Source of the DNA: Halomonas sp. 1513
GTDB taxonomy: Bacteria > Pseudomonadota > Gammaproteobacteria > Pseudomonadales > Halomonadaceae
Assembly (NCBI GenBank): GCA_001971685.1
Contig: CP019326.1
Coordinates: 3,286,001-3,350,000 of the forward strand
Direction of reading: 5' to 3'
DNA: 64,000 bases
Under the pieces are notes generated by a model that saw nothing but the letters and a program-made list of their open reading frames with translations, did no database searches and was not told the origin of the DNA. Positions 17,480 through 26,064 of this stretch are shown here, in pieces. Position 1 is the stretch's first letter. Each line of letters begins with the position of its first letter. The translations under genes and the position numbers were made by a program.

Positions 17480-18553
17480 ATGACCCATCGTATCGCCGTG
17501 ATCGCCGGTGACGGCATCGGCACCGAAGTGATTCCCGAAGGCCTGCGCGCCCTCGAAGCCGCCGCCAAGCGCTTCAATATCGACCTCGACTGCCAGACTT
17601 TCGAGTTCGGCAGCTGCGACTACTACCTCGAGCACGGCAAGATGCTGCCCGACGACTGGTTCGAACAGCTCAAGGACTTCGATGCGCTGTTCTACGGCGC
17701 GGTGGGCTGGCCGGAGAAGGTGCCCGACCATATCTCGCTGTGGGGCTCGCTGCTGCAGTTCCGCCGCCAGTTCGACCAGTACATCAACCTGCGCCCGTGC
17801 AAGCTGATGCCCGGCATCAAGAGTCCGCTGGCCGGCCGCCAGCCCGGCGATATCGACTTCTACGTGGTGCGCGAAAACACCGAGGGCGAGTACTCCAGCG
17901 TCGGCGGCAAGATGTTCGAGGGCACCGACCGCGAAGTGGTGATCCAGGACACCGTGATGACCCGCACCGGCATCGACCGGGTTCTTAAGTACGCCTTCGA
18001 CCTGGCCCAGACCCGGCCGCGGAAGAAGCTCACCTCGGCCACCAAGTCCAACGGCATCTCGATCACCATGCCCTACTGGGACGAGCGCGTGGAGGCCATG
18101 GCCAAGGGCTACCCGGAGATCGCCATGGACAAGTTCCACATCGATATCCTCACCGCCAACTTCGTGCTGCACCCGGACTGGTTCGACGTGGTGGTGGGCA
18201 GCAACCTGTTCGGCGACATCCTCTCCGACCTCGGCCCGGCCTGCACCGGCACCATCGGCATCGCCCCCTCGGCCAACATCAACCCCGAGGGCAAGTTCCC
18301 CAGCCTGTTCGAGCCGGTCCACGGCAGCGCCCCGGATATCGCCGGCAAGGGCATCGCCAACCCCATCGGCCAGATCTGGTCAGGCGCCATGATGCTCGAG
18401 CATCTCGGCCATCAGGAGGCCGGCGACGCCATGCTCAAGGCCATCGAAGCGGTGCTCGCCAGCGGTGATCAGAGCGTGCTGACGCCGGACGTCGGCGGCC
18501 AGGGCACCACCGAGAGCCTGGGTCGCGCCATCGCCGAGAAGATCGCCGGCTAA
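17480..18553 (+). CDS. dmlA: D-malate dehydrogenase (decarboxylating) / tartrate dehydrogenase
   Basis: 357 residues, beta-decarboxylating dehydrogenase fold. GDGIGTEVIPEG near the N-terminus, YYLEHGKMLPDDW, FYGAVGWPEKVPDH, NTEGEYSSVGG, the metal site SNLFGDILSDLGPACTG and FEPVHGSAPDIAGKGIANP follow E. coli DmlA very closely along the whole length. It oxidises D-malate to pyruvate and CO2 with NAD; relatives also act on tartrate and isopropylmalate. Co-transcribed with the hydrolase and presumably induced by the divergent DmlR-like protein. A strong terminator follows. Confidence 0.92.
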   Translation: MTHRIAVIAGDGIGTEVIPEGLRALEAAAKRFNIDLDCQTFEFGSCDYYLEHGKMLPDDWFEQLKDFDALFYGAVGWPEKVPDHISLWGSLLQFRRQFDQYINLRPCKLMPGIKSPLAGRQPGDIDFYVVRENTEGEYSSVGGKMFEGTDREVVIQDTVMTRTGIDRVLKYAFDLAQTRPRKKLTSATKSNGISITMPYWDERVEAMAKGYPEIAMDKFHIDILTANFVLHPDWFDVVVGSNLFGDILSDLGPACTGTIGIAPSANINPEGKFPSLFEPVHGSAPDIAGKGIANPIGQIWSGAMMLEHLGHQEAGDAMLKAIEAVLASGDQSVLTPDVGGQGTTESLGRAIAEKIAG

Positions 18554-18580
18554 GGCTGCACGCCAACCCCAGCACCAGAC

Positions 18581-18610
18581 AGCCCCCACCGGTCAACGCC
18601 GGTGGGGGCT
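18581..18610. terminator. Bidirectional Rho-independent terminator dmlA / wrbA
   Basis: Perfect 12-bp stem AGCCCCCACCGG with CCGGTGGGGGCT around a 6-base loop TCAACG, between convergent dmlA and wrbA. A short T-run (CATTTT) follows on the plus side. Confidence 0.85.
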
Positions 18611-18649
18611 GTGCATTTTCGCCTTTCAGGTTCGCTGCGGGGGCCTGGA

Positions 18650-19249
18650 TCAACCCTTGAGCTTGGCGGCGATGCCGGCCACGTGCTCGCCCTGGAAGCG
18701 GGCGATCTTCAGCTCGCGCTCGTCGGGTTGGCGCGAGCCGTCGCCGCCGGCGATGGTGGCGGCGCCGTAGGGGGTGCCACCGCTGACCTTGGAAATATCG
18801 AACTGCTCCTCGATACCGTAGCCGATCGGCACGATCACCATGCCGTGGTGAGCCAGGGTGGTCCAGGTCGAGGTGATGGTCATCTCGTCGCCGCCGCCGG
18901 TGCCGGTCGAGGTGAACACGCTGGCCACCTTGCCGCGCAGCGCACCCTTGGCCCACAGGCCGCCGGTCTGGTCGAGGAAGGTGCGCAGCTGGCCGGCCAT
19001 GTTGCCAAAACGCGTCGGCGTGCCGAAGATCACCGCGTCATAGTCGGCCAGTTCGGCGGGAGACGCTTCCGGGGTGTCGTAGTCCTGCCTGCCGCCGGCG
19101 TTGGCCAGCGCCTCGGCGCTCATGGTTTCCGGCACGCGCTTGACGGTCACCTCGACGCCCGCCACCTTGGCGGCGCCTTCGGCCACGGCCTTGGCCATGG
19201 TGTCGATGTGGCCATACATGGAGTAGTAAAGCACCAGTACCTTGGTCAT
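18650..19249 (-). CDS. wrbA: NAD(P)H:quinone oxidoreductase WrbA
   Basis: 199 residues, flavodoxin-like FMN protein reducing quinones by two electrons. [12 protein letters not shown] binds the FMN phosphate; [20 protein letters not shown] and TGTGGGDE are the other family markers. I start at ATG 19249, giving [10 protein letters not shown] as in the E. coli protein, because GAGGA lies nine bases before it; the ATG at 19258 has the same GAGGA touching it, too close to act as its ribosome site. Single gene, convergent with dmlA. Confidence 0.93.
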   Translation of the reverse strand: MTKVLVLYYSMYGHIDTMAKAVAEGAAKVAGVEVTVKRVPETMSAEALANAGGRQDYDTPEASPAELADYDAVIFGTPTRFGNMAGQLRTFLDQTGGLWAKGALRGKVASVFTSTGTGGGDEMTITSTWTTLAHHGMVIVPIGYGIEEQFDISKVSGGTPYGAATIAGGDGSRQPDERELKIARFQGEHVAGIAAKLKG

Positions 19250-19481
19250 TGCGGTCATCCTCTCATCGTCGGTTGATGTATGGCGCTACGATAGCGCAGC
19301 CGTGAATGAGAAAAAGCGAATGATTTCGACAGCTCGGTGCGATTTTATCGACTCATCTCGGGCTGGGAACCCCACCGACAAACCGCTGTCATCAGCTGTG
19401 CTGCCCCGCAAGCCGCAAGAGACGGAATCGCTGCGATGGCCTCATCGCCGCAACACTCGCCCCCACGCAAGGAGCCTTACC

Positions 19482-19922
19482 GTGACGATCTTCGAAGCCC
19501 TGCGCCACGATCATGACATTCAGCGCGACCTGCTCGATCAGCTGGTGGCCACCCACGGCGATACTCAAGCGCGCCGCGACCTCTATCGCCAGGTACGCGC
19601 CGAGTTGACGCATCACGCTGCCGCCGAGGAGCGTGCGCTGTACATTCCGATGATGGCCATCGATCTGACCCAGGAGAAGGCGCGCCACAGTGTGGCCGAG
19701 CACCATGAGATCGACGAGCTGATCGAGACCCTGGACGCCACCGAATTCGACTCTCCCGCCTGGCTGACCCACGCCAAGTCGCTGCAGCACCTGGTGACCC
19801 ACCACCTCGACGAGGAGGAGCACGAGGTGTTCCAGCTGGCAGGCCGCGGCCTGCAAGCGCAGCAAAAGACCGACCTGGCCGACGACTACCGCCGGGAAAT
19901 GGCACGGCTGCGCCAGGCATGA
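19482..19922 (+). CDS. Hemerythrin-like (HHE) domain protein
   Basis: 146 residues from GTG 19482, which has AAGGA eight bases upstream; the frame is open further upstream but that part reads as non-coding leader. Histidine- and glutamate-bearing helices (LRHDHDIQRD, LTHHAAAEERALY, AEHHEID, THHLDEEEHEVF) give the metal-ligand pattern of HHE proteins, which bind a di-iron centre and sense or carry O2 or NO. The stop overlaps the lipocalin start by four bases. Exact role unknown. Confidence 0.85.
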   Translation: MTIFEALRHDHDIQRDLLDQLVATHGDTQARRDLYRQVRAELTHHAAAEERALYIPMMAIDLTQEKARHSVAEHHEIDELIETLDATEFDSPAWLTHAKSLQHLVTHHLDEEEHEVFQLAGRGLQAQQKTDLADDYRREMARLRQA

Positions 19923-20500
19923 GGCAACCGAGCACTCGCACCGGCATGCGCAACCGGGTGCCTCGCCGGCACGTCATCGCGCTGCCCGCCGCCACGGCAC
20001 TGCTCGTGGCGGGCTGCACCGGCATCCCCAGCGGCACCCAGCCGGTGACCGGCTTCGAACTCGAGCGCTATCTCGGCCAGTGGTACGAGATCGCGCGCCT
20101 CGACCACTCCTTCGAGCGCGGGCTGGACTGCGTGACCGCCGACTACTCGCTGCGCGACGATGACGGCGTGCGCGTCATCAACCGCGGCTACAACCTCGAG
20201 GATCAGGCGTGGGACGAGGCCGAGGGGCGCGCCTACTTCATCGGCGAGGAGGACGTCGGTCGACTCAAGGTGAGCTTCTTCGGCCCCTTCTTCGGCGGCT
20301 ACAACATCCTCGAGCTCGACGATGACTACCAGTACGCCCTGGTCGCCGGCCCCAACCGCGACTACCTGTGGATCCTGGCCCGCGACCCCGAGCTCGACGA
20401 CGCCACCTACCGGCGGCTGCGCGACACCGCCGAAGAGCTCGACTTTGCCGTCGACGAATTGATCGAAGTCGAGCAAGGCGAGGCCTGCCCCGCTCGTTGA
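19919..20500 (+). CDS. blc: Outer-membrane lipocalin (Blc)
   Basis: 193 residues. A lipobox LVAGC near residue 34 marks a lipoprotein signal peptide. The lipocalin signature LGQWYEIARLDHSFERG follows, then FFGPFFGGYNILELD and DYLWILARDP as in E. coli Blc. Such proteins bind lysophospholipids at the outer membrane under envelope stress. Start overlaps the hemerythrin gene (ATGA); a shorter start at 19946 (MRNR) is equally acceptable and would still leave a full signal peptide. Confidence 0.9.
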   Translation: MRQPSTRTGMRNRVPRRHVIALPAATALLVAGCTGIPSGTQPVTGFELERYLGQWYEIARLDHSFERGLDCVTADYSLRDDDGVRVINRGYNLEDQAWDEAEGRAYFIGEEDVGRLKVSFFGPFFGGYNILELDDDYQYALVAGPNRDYLWILARDPELDDATYRRLRDTAEELDFAVDELIEVEQGEACPAR

Positions 20501-20506
20501 GGAAGC

Positions 20507-20538
20507 GCCGGGGTTTTCATTCTGGCACCCGGCTTTTT
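20507..20538 (+). terminator. Rho-independent terminator after blc
   Basis: GCCGGG (20507-20512) pairs with CCCGGC (20528-20533) across a 15-base loop, followed directly by TTTTT (20534-20538). Confidence 0.7.
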
Positions 20539-20623
20539 CACCAGCTCGACGTGACCGCTTGCCGCCGTGGGCAGTGACTTGGATGGTGGGGCACACTCTG
20601 GCCACACGACGCGAGATCACGGC

Positions 20624-21625
20624 ATGCTGAACGACTGGCTCGACCTGACCCTGGACGGCAACGCCAGCGGCGCCCGCGAGGGTCGCCTGGCGTCAGGTAG
20701 CTATCGCTGCCACGCCGCTGGCATTCTCGAGCTGACCCCGAAGACACAGAGCCGCGACGCCGTCGCCTGCGTGATCTCCGCCGGCATCCACGGCAACGAA
20801 ACCGCCCCCATCGAGCTAGTCGGTGAGCTGCTGTCATGCCTCGAGGCAGGCAAGCTGACACTCGGCGCGCCGCTGCTGATACTGCTGGGCAATATCCCGG
20901 CGATCCGCCACTCAACGCGCTTCATCACCACCAATCTCAACCGGCTGTTTCGCCGCGACCTGGCCCTCGAGGGCGACGAGCCCGAGCGAGCACGCACGCT
21001 GATGGCCAGCGTCGATGACTTTTACCAGCGCCACGCCGAGCTGCCACGGCTGCATTACGATATGCACACCGCGATCCGCGACAGCCGCTATCCGCGCTTC
21101 GTCGTCGAGCCGTTTGCCGACTCGCCTACCGCCGCCGAGCAGTGGCAGTGGCTAGCCGCCGCCGAGATGCAGGCGGTGCTCCACCAGCACCAGCATAGTT
21201 GGACCTTCTCGCACTACTCGAAGCACTACCACGGCGCCCAGGCCTTCACCCTCGAGCTGGGCCGGGTCGCGCCCTTCGGCGACAATGACATGGCCGCCCT
21301 GCGCCCGCTGCGCCACCTCCTCGAAGCGCTGCTGGAAGGGCGCGAGCCGCCGCGCGGCGACCCGCTGCGCTTGGCCTTCTTCCGCGTCGAGCAGGAGCTG
21401 ATGCGCCACGCCGAGGAGTTCCGGCTGTGCTTCGCCGACGACGTGGCCAACTTCACTGAATTTCCCCCGGGCACCTGCCTGGCCCGTGACGCCGAGGCCG
21501 GCGACTGCGTCGTCGGAGAGCAACCGCTGGCGGTGGTCTTCCCCAACGCCGAGGTCGAGCTGGGCGCCCGCGCGGCGCTGCTGGTCAAGGCAACTGCAGC
21601 AGCACCGGGGCCTACCGATCAGTAG
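20624..21625 (+). CDS. astE: Succinylglutamate desuccinylase
   Basis: 333 residues, zinc carboxypeptidase-like (M14) fold. The zinc motif GIHGNETAP (H and E ligands), the third ligand in YDMHTAIRDS and the catalytic Glu region FTLELGRVAPFG follow E. coli AstE closely. It catalyses the last step of the arginine succinyltransferase pathway, releasing succinate and glutamate. No other ast genes are in the window; instead an arginine-type ABC importer follows, so arginine uptake and breakdown are linked here. ATG 20624 gives MLNDWLDLTL, aligned with the E. coli start. Confidence 0.9.
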   Translation: MLNDWLDLTLDGNASGAREGRLASGSYRCHAAGILELTPKTQSRDAVACVISAGIHGNETAPIELVGELLSCLEAGKLTLGAPLLILLGNIPAIRHSTRFITTNLNRLFRRDLALEGDEPERARTLMASVDDFYQRHAELPRLHYDMHTAIRDSRYPRFVVEPFADSPTAAEQWQWLAAAEMQAVLHQHQHSWTFSHYSKHYHGAQAFTLELGRVAPFGDNDMAALRPLRHLLEALLEGREPPRGDPLRLAFFRVEQELMRHAEEFRLCFADDVANFTEFPPGTCLARDAEAGDCVVGEQPLAVVFPNAEVELGARAALLVKATAAAPGPTDQ

Positions 21626-21693
21626 ATAGGCGCGACATTTCACCTTTAGGCAAGATGATTTTCCACATTACAACAACAGCTTGGAGATTTACG

Positions 21694-21777
21694 ATGCAAC
21701 CTCCCCACAACACCCTAGACCAACGTCTAACCCAGCTCCCCGAGTTCGACCCTGTCCGCACCGCGCTGGCCTGTTAG
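21694..21777 (+). CDS. Possible 27-residue leader peptide
   Basis: ATG with GGAG eight bases upstream opens a 27-codon frame (MQPPHNTLDQRLTQLPEFDP then VRTALAC). It lies in the ~240-base spacer between astE and the importer ATPase gene. It carries three arginine codons but no run of them, so an attenuator role is only a possibility. TAGAAT at its 3' end (21775-21780) could instead be a promoter -10. No homologue recognised. Confidence 0.3.
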   Translation: MQPPHNTLDQRLTQLPEFDPVRTALAC

Positions 21778-21864
21778 AATCGCCCCCTTTTCGCGCCAGC
21801 CACGCTCACGTTACCCACGCTGAACCAGGGCCCGCCCTCAGCCCATGTCATGGAGCTAATTATC

Positions 21865-22635
21865 ATGGCCGCAACGCCAATGCCCCTCGAAGCGCGCAAC
21901 ATCAAGAAGCGTTTTGGCGACACCGAGGTACTCAAAGGCCTCTCGCTACAAGCCCACAAGGGAGACGTCATCACCCTGATCGGCGCCTCCGGCTCCGGCA
22001 AGAGCACCTTTCTACGCTGCATGAACCTGCTCGAGCAGCCCGACGAGGGCGACCTGCTGATGCACGGCGAAGAGATCCGCTTCAAGCAGACCCGGCGCGG
22101 CCGCGAGCCGGCCGACTGGAAGCAGGTGGTGCGCATGCGCGCCAAGCTGTCGATGGTCTTCCAGAGCTTCAACCTGTGGGCGCACATGACGCTGCTCGAG
22201 AACATCATCGAGGCGCCGGTTCACGTGCTCGGCAAGCCCAAGAAAGAGGCCATCGAGCAGGCCCAGGCGCTGCTCGAGCGGGTCGGCCTCACGGCGCGTG
22301 CCAACGCCTACCCGGCCCAGATGTCAGGTGGCCAGCAGCAGCGCGGTGCGATCGCCCGGGCCCTGGCCATGGAGCCGGAGGTGATGCTGTTCGACGAACC
22401 CACCTCGGCGCTCGACCCGGAGCTGGTCGGCGACGTGCTCAAGGTGATGCGCGACCTGGCCGCCGAAGGCCGGACCATGGTGGTGGTCACCCACGAGATG
22501 AGCTTCGCCCGGGATGTCTCCAGCCAGGTGATCTACCTGCACCAGGGCCTGGTCGAAGAGGCCGGCCCGCCCCAGGATGTGCTGGCCAACCCAAGTTCGC
22601 CGCGCCTCCAGCAGTTCCTGGCGCCCAAGTACTGA
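21865..22635 (+). CDS. Basic amino acid ABC importer ATPase (HisP/AotP type)
   Basis: 256 residues. Walker A GASGSGKST near residue 39, the Q-loop in VFQSFNLWAHMTLLEN, signature MSGGQQQRGAIARALAM, Walker B VMLFDEPTSALDPELVG and VVVTHEMSFARDV define the polar-amino-acid (PAAT) family; the FNLWAHMTLLEN stretch is typical of histidine/arginine systems. I prefer ATG 21865 to ATG 21850 because GGAG stands about nine bases before it. First gene of a unit with two permeases and three binding proteins. Confidence 0.9.
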   Translation: MAATPMPLEARNIKKRFGDTEVLKGLSLQAHKGDVITLIGASGSGKSTFLRCMNLLEQPDEGDLLMHGEEIRFKQTRRGREPADWKQVVRMRAKLSMVFQSFNLWAHMTLLENIIEAPVHVLGKPKKEAIEQAQALLERVGLTARANAYPAQMSGGQQQRGAIARALAMEPEVMLFDEPTSALDPELVGDVLKVMRDLAAEGRTMVVVTHEMSFARDVSSQVIYLHQGLVEEAGPPQDVLANPSSPRLQQFLAPKY

Positions 22636-22651
22636 CCGCGGGAGACTCACC

Positions 22652-23353
22652 ATGCTTGATCTGCAAGGCTACGGCCCGCGACTGATCGAAGGCGCCGGGG
22701 TCACCCTGTCACTGGCGCTGCTGTCGCTGATCCTGGCCATCGTGCTGGGCCTGCTCACCGCCAGCGCCAAGATGTCGCGCAGCTGGTCGCTGCACAAGAT
22801 CGCCACCCTCTACACCACGGTGATCCGTGGCGTACCCGATCTGGTGCTGATGATGCTGCTGTTCTTCGGCGGCCAGATGGCGCTAAACGTGGCGACCGAC
22901 GCCCTCTACGACCGCTTCGGGGTGGACTGGTACATCAATCTCAACGCCTTTGCCGCCGGGGTGATCACCATCGGTTTCATCTTCGGCGCCTACATGGGTG
23001 AAACCTTCCGCGGCGCCTTCCTGGCCGTCGACGAGGGCCAGATCGAGGCCGGCAAGGCCTACGGCATGAGCGACTGGCTGGTGTTCCGGCGCATCCGCTT
23101 TCCGCTGATGATGCGCCACGCCCTGCCGGGCCTCTCCAACAACTGGATGGTACTGCTCAAGACCACCGCGCTGGTCTCGGTGATCGGCCTCTCGGATATG
23201 GTTCGGGTGGCCGCCGAGGCCTCCCGCGCCACCCATGAGCCCTTTACCTTTCTGCTGCCAGTTGCGGCCATCTATCTGCTGATCGCCAGCGTCTCGGAGT
23301 GGCTCTTCGCACGGCTGCAGAAGCGCTACAACGTCGGCTTCGGAGGGCACTGA
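22652..23353 (+). CDS. Amino acid ABC permease, HisQ/AotQ type
   Basis: 233 residues from ATG 22652 (GGGAG upstream), giving MLDLQGYGP. Membrane helices and the coupling loop EAGKAYGMSDWLVFRRIRFP are typical of the first permease of histidine/arginine/ornithine importers. It forms a heterodimer with the next gene product in the inner membrane. The next permease starts two bases after its stop codon. Confidence 0.9.
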   Translation: MLDLQGYGPRLIEGAGVTLSLALLSLILAIVLGLLTASAKMSRSWSLHKIATLYTTVIRGVPDLVLMMLLFFGGQMALNVATDALYDRFGVDWYINLNAFAAGVITIGFIFGAYMGETFRGAFLAVDEGQIEAGKAYGMSDWLVFRRIRFPLMMRHALPGLSNNWMVLLKTTALVSVIGLSDMVRVAAEASRATHEPFTFLLPVAAIYLLIASVSEWLFARLQKRYNVGFGGH

Positions 23354-23354
23354 C

Positions 23355-24077
23355 ATGGAACTCATGACCTGGTTCACCGACCTGCTCGACGGCAACCTGA
23401 TCTTCACCCCGCGGACCCTGGGCTACTACTGGGACGGCCTGGTGACCACCACCCAGCTGGTGTTCCTGTCGCTGCTCGCCGGCCTGATACTGGCCGTGCC
23501 GCTGGCCATCGGCCGCAGCTCGCGCCACCGCTGGATCAGCCTGCCGATCTACGCCTACACCTATGTGTTCCGCGGCACCCCGCTGCTGATCCAGCTCTAC
23601 ATCATTTACTACGGGGTGGTGTTCGTCGACGGCATCCAGGAGACGATCTTCTGGCCGCTGCTGCGCGAGGCCTTCTACCCGGCACTGATCGCCTTCACCC
23701 TCAACACCGCGGCCTACACCACCGAGATCTTTCGCGGCGCGATCAAGGCCACCTCGCGCGGTGAGATCGAGGCGGCCCGCGCCTACGGCATGTCCAATGC
23801 CCTGACCATGCGCCGCATCGTGCTGCCCAGCGCCTTTCGCCGCGCCCTGCCGGCCTACGGCAACGAGGTGATCTTCATGCTGCATGCCAGCGCCATCGCC
23901 AGCGTGGTCACGCTGATGGACCTGACCGGGGCGGCACGCTTCGTCTACGCGCGCTTCTACGCGCCGTTCGAGGCCTTCCTGTTCGTGGCGGCGATCTACC
24001 TGTGCCTGACCTTCGCCATCCTCTACTTCTTCCGTTTCCTCGAGAAACGGCTGCTGGCGCATCTCAGGCCGGCATGA
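23355..24077 (+). CDS. Amino acid ABC permease, HisM/AotM type
   Basis: 240 residues. About five helices, FRGTPLLIQLYIIYYG (the conserved PLL-Q segment of PAAT permeases), and coupling loop EAARAYGMSNALTMRRIVLP. Second permease of the importer. A hairpin separates it from the first of the three binding-protein genes. Confidence 0.9.
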   Translation: MELMTWFTDLLDGNLIFTPRTLGYYWDGLVTTTQLVFLSLLAGLILAVPLAIGRSSRHRWISLPIYAYTYVFRGTPLLIQLYIIYYGVVFVDGIQETIFWPLLREAFYPALIAFTLNTAAYTTEIFRGAIKATSRGEIEAARAYGMSNALTMRRIVLPSAFRRALPAYGNEVIFMLHASAIASVVTLMDLTGAARFVYARFYAPFEAFLFVAAIYLCLTFAILYFFRFLEKRLLAHLRPA

Positions 24078-24112
24078 CGATGGGCCGATACCCGCCGTCA
24101 AACACGCGTTGG

Positions 24113-24140
24113 GAAACTGGCCTGGCAAGGCCACTTTCCC
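24113..24140 (+). other. Hairpin between permease and first binding protein
   Basis: GGAAACTGGCC pairs with GGCCACTTTCC (one C-C mismatch) around TGGCAA, followed by CTCTTCC. It may weaken read-through or protect mRNA, giving different levels of permease and binding protein. Confidence 0.5.
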
Positions 24141-24222
24141 TCTTCCGGCCAGTCGCAAGCTGCGCTAATGTAGCCGGGTTCTCACCCTTGGGTGACCCCC
24201 GACAACAACAGGGACATGCATC

Positions 24223-24993
24223 ATGAAAAAGCTGCTCACCATCACGATTCTCGGCGCCGCCATGGTCGCCGGGACCGCCCAGGCCCGCGACTACGATCAC
24301 GTGCGCTTCGGCGTCGACGTGCCCTACGAGCCGATGGAGTACCGCACCCCGGACGGCGAACTGACCGGTTTCGATATCGACCTGGGTAACGCCCTGTGCG
24401 AGGAGATAGGCATCACCTGTGAGTGGATCGTGCAGGAGTGGGACGGCATCATCCCCGGCCTGATGTCGCGCAACTATGACGCCATCATGTCGTCGATGAC
24501 CATCAACGACGAGCGCCGCCAGACGGTGCTGTTCTCCGACCCCTACTTCACCCCGCCGTCGGCCTGGTTCGCCCCGGCCGACAGCGAGCTCGACGACGCC
24601 ACCGAGGAGAGCCTCGACGGCAAGACCATCGGCGTGCAGCGCGGCACCCTGCAGGACAACTTCGCCACCGACATGTTCGGCAGCGTAGCAAACGTCAGCC
24701 GCTACTCCACCGCCGACGACATGGTGCTGGACATGCAGGCCGGCCGCCTGGATATCGTGTTCCTCGACTATCCGGTAGGCAAGTCGACCCTGCTCGACAG
24801 CGAAAGCCGCGACTACAAGGTGGTCGGCGAGATGATCACCGAGCCCAAGGAGTACTTCGGCGACGGCTTCGGCATCGCCTTCCGCCAGCGTGACGAGGCA
24901 CTCGCCGAGCGCTTCAACGAGGCCCTGGCGACGCTGCAAGACGACGGCACCTACGACGAGATCTACGAGCGCTACTTCGGCGACGACGAGTAA
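24223..24993 (+). CDS. Amino acid ABC binding protein, paralogue 1
   Basis: 256 residues with a Sec signal (MKKLLTITILGAAMVAGTAQA). The mature part has the family-3 pattern VRFGVDVPYEPMEYRTPDG, LTGFDIDLGNALCEE and DGIIPGLMSRNYDAIMSSM of lysine/arginine/ornithine- and histidine-binding proteins, with two cysteines positioned near CEEIGITCEW. It captures a cationic amino acid for the QM permeases. Strongly similar to the next two genes. An intrinsic terminator follows, so it can be expressed apart from paralogue 2. Confidence 0.9.
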   Translation: MKKLLTITILGAAMVAGTAQARDYDHVRFGVDVPYEPMEYRTPDGELTGFDIDLGNALCEEIGITCEWIVQEWDGIIPGLMSRNYDAIMSSMTINDERRQTVLFSDPYFTPPSAWFAPADSELDDATEESLDGKTIGVQRGTLQDNFATDMFGSVANVSRYSTADDMVLDMQAGRLDIVFLDYPVGKSTLLDSESRDYKVVGEMITEPKEYFGDGFGIAFRQRDEALAERFNEALATLQDDGTYDEIYERYFGDDE

Positions 24994-25003
24994 TCCCGTC
25001 CTG

Positions 25004-25030
25004 CGCTCCCGGCTGCGCCGGGAGCGTTTT
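25004..25030 (+). terminator. Rho-independent terminator after binding protein 1
   Basis: Perfect 10-bp stem CGCTCCCGGC (25004-25013) with GCCGGGAGCG (25017-25026), loop TGC, then TTTT. Confidence 0.85.
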
Positions 25031-25107
25031 CCAGCCTGCCCATTGCCGAACTTGCCCCCGCAAGCTCGGCAGTATTTTGCTTTTTTCACAACAATAAGGA
25101 CGTTCTC

Positions 25108-25875
25108 ATGTACCGCTATCTTGGCATCACCCTGCTCGGCGCCGCCCTGGTGGCCGGCAGTGCCCAGGCCCGCGACAGCTATGACCACGTGCGCTTCGGC
25201 GTCGACGTGCCCTACGAGCCGATGGAGTACCGCACCCCGGACGGCGAGCTGACCGGCTTCGATATCGATCTCGGCAACGCCCTGTGCGAGCAGATGGGCA
25301 TCACCTGCGAGTGGATCGAGCAGCAGTGGGACGGCATCATCCCCGGCCTGATGGCGCGCAACTACGACGCCATCATGTCGTCGATGACCATCAACGAGGA
25401 GCGCCGCGAGCAAGTGCTGTTCTCCGACGCCTACCTGACGGTGCCCTCGGCCTGGTTCGCTCCCGAAGAGAGCGAGATCGATACCGCAGACGAGCAGACC
25501 CTCGACGGCCTGACCCTCGGCGTGCAGCGCGGCACCCTGCAGGACAGCTACGCCACCGACTTCTACGGCGACGTGGCCAATGTGCGCCGCTACGCCACCG
25601 CAGACGACATGCTGCTCGACATGGAGTCGGGGCGTCTCGACCTGGTGTTCGTCAACTACCCGGTGGGCAAGACTACCCTGCTCGACAGCGAGCGCGGCGA
25701 CTACCGCGTGGTCGGCGAGATGATTCGCGAGCCCTACGAGTACTTCGGTGACGGCATTGCCATCGCCTTCCGGCCCCGCGACGAGGCACTCGCCGAGCGC
25801 TTCAACACGGCCCTCGCCGAGCTCCAGGAGAGCGGCGTCTACGACGAGATCCACGACCGCTACTTCAGCGAATAA
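25108..25875 (+). CDS. Amino acid ABC binding protein, paralogue 2
   Basis: 255 residues, signal peptide ending GSAQARD. Nearly the same domain text as paralogue 1 through the first lobe (FGVDVPYEPMEYRTPDGELT shared) and clearly diverged in the second lobe and hinge, for example ATADDMLLDMESGRLDLVF. The DNA is also alike, so the duplication is fairly recent or kept alike by conversion. AATAAGGA lies upstream of the ATG. Likely the same class of ligand with a shifted affinity; no separate ATPase or permease belongs to it here. Confidence 0.9.
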   Translation: MYRYLGITLLGAALVAGSAQARDSYDHVRFGVDVPYEPMEYRTPDGELTGFDIDLGNALCEQMGITCEWIEQQWDGIIPGLMARNYDAIMSSMTINEERREQVLFSDAYLTVPSAWFAPEESEIDTADEQTLDGLTLGVQRGTLQDSYATDFYGDVANVRRYATADDMLLDMESGRLDLVFVNYPVGKTTLLDSERGDYRVVGEMIREPYEYFGDGIAIAFRPRDEALAERFNTALAELQESGVYDEIHDRYFSE

Positions 25876-25900
25876 AGCAGCTCACTGCGATTCTGTGTCA

Positions 25901-25922
25901 GGCCCCACCCAATGGCGGGGCC
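25901..25922 (+). other. Hairpin after binding protein 2
   Basis: GGCCCCACC pairs with GGCGGGGCC with a single A-C mismatch and a four-base loop CAAT. No T-run follows, so termination would be weak. Confidence 0.5.
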
Positions 25923-25989
25923 GCTTGACACCTCCCGTGCAATCGCGCATGTTTTCCAGGTGGCATCGACACCCAAGAGGTCCACTTCC

Positions 25990-26064
25990 ATGACTTTCCA
26001 CCCTAGGATCGTCCAGGCGAGTTTCGTTGAGAGCTTCTATCTCAGCGAATGGTTCGACGAATAG
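25990..26064 (+). CDS. Possible 24-residue peptide
   Basis: ATG with AAGAGG about ten bases upstream, 24 codons, ending in SFYLSEWFDE. It is unrelated in length and charge to the binding proteins although the acidic aromatic ending is faintly like theirs. No homologue recognised; could be a leader peptide or chance. Confidence 0.25.
   Translation: MTFHPRIVQASFVESFYLSEWFDE

Noticed and set aside
20624..21625. CphZ/AotO-type cyanophycin dipeptide hydrolase instead of AstE
   Set aside because: The location next to an aot-like importer made this tempting, but the protein follows E. coli AstE closely through its whole length, including the first residues, so AstE is the better call.
24064..25854. 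A 596-codon minus-strand frame opposite the tandem binding proteins
   Set aside because: Its own internal repeat merely mirrors the two paralogous genes on the plus strand; no independent domain or ribosome site.
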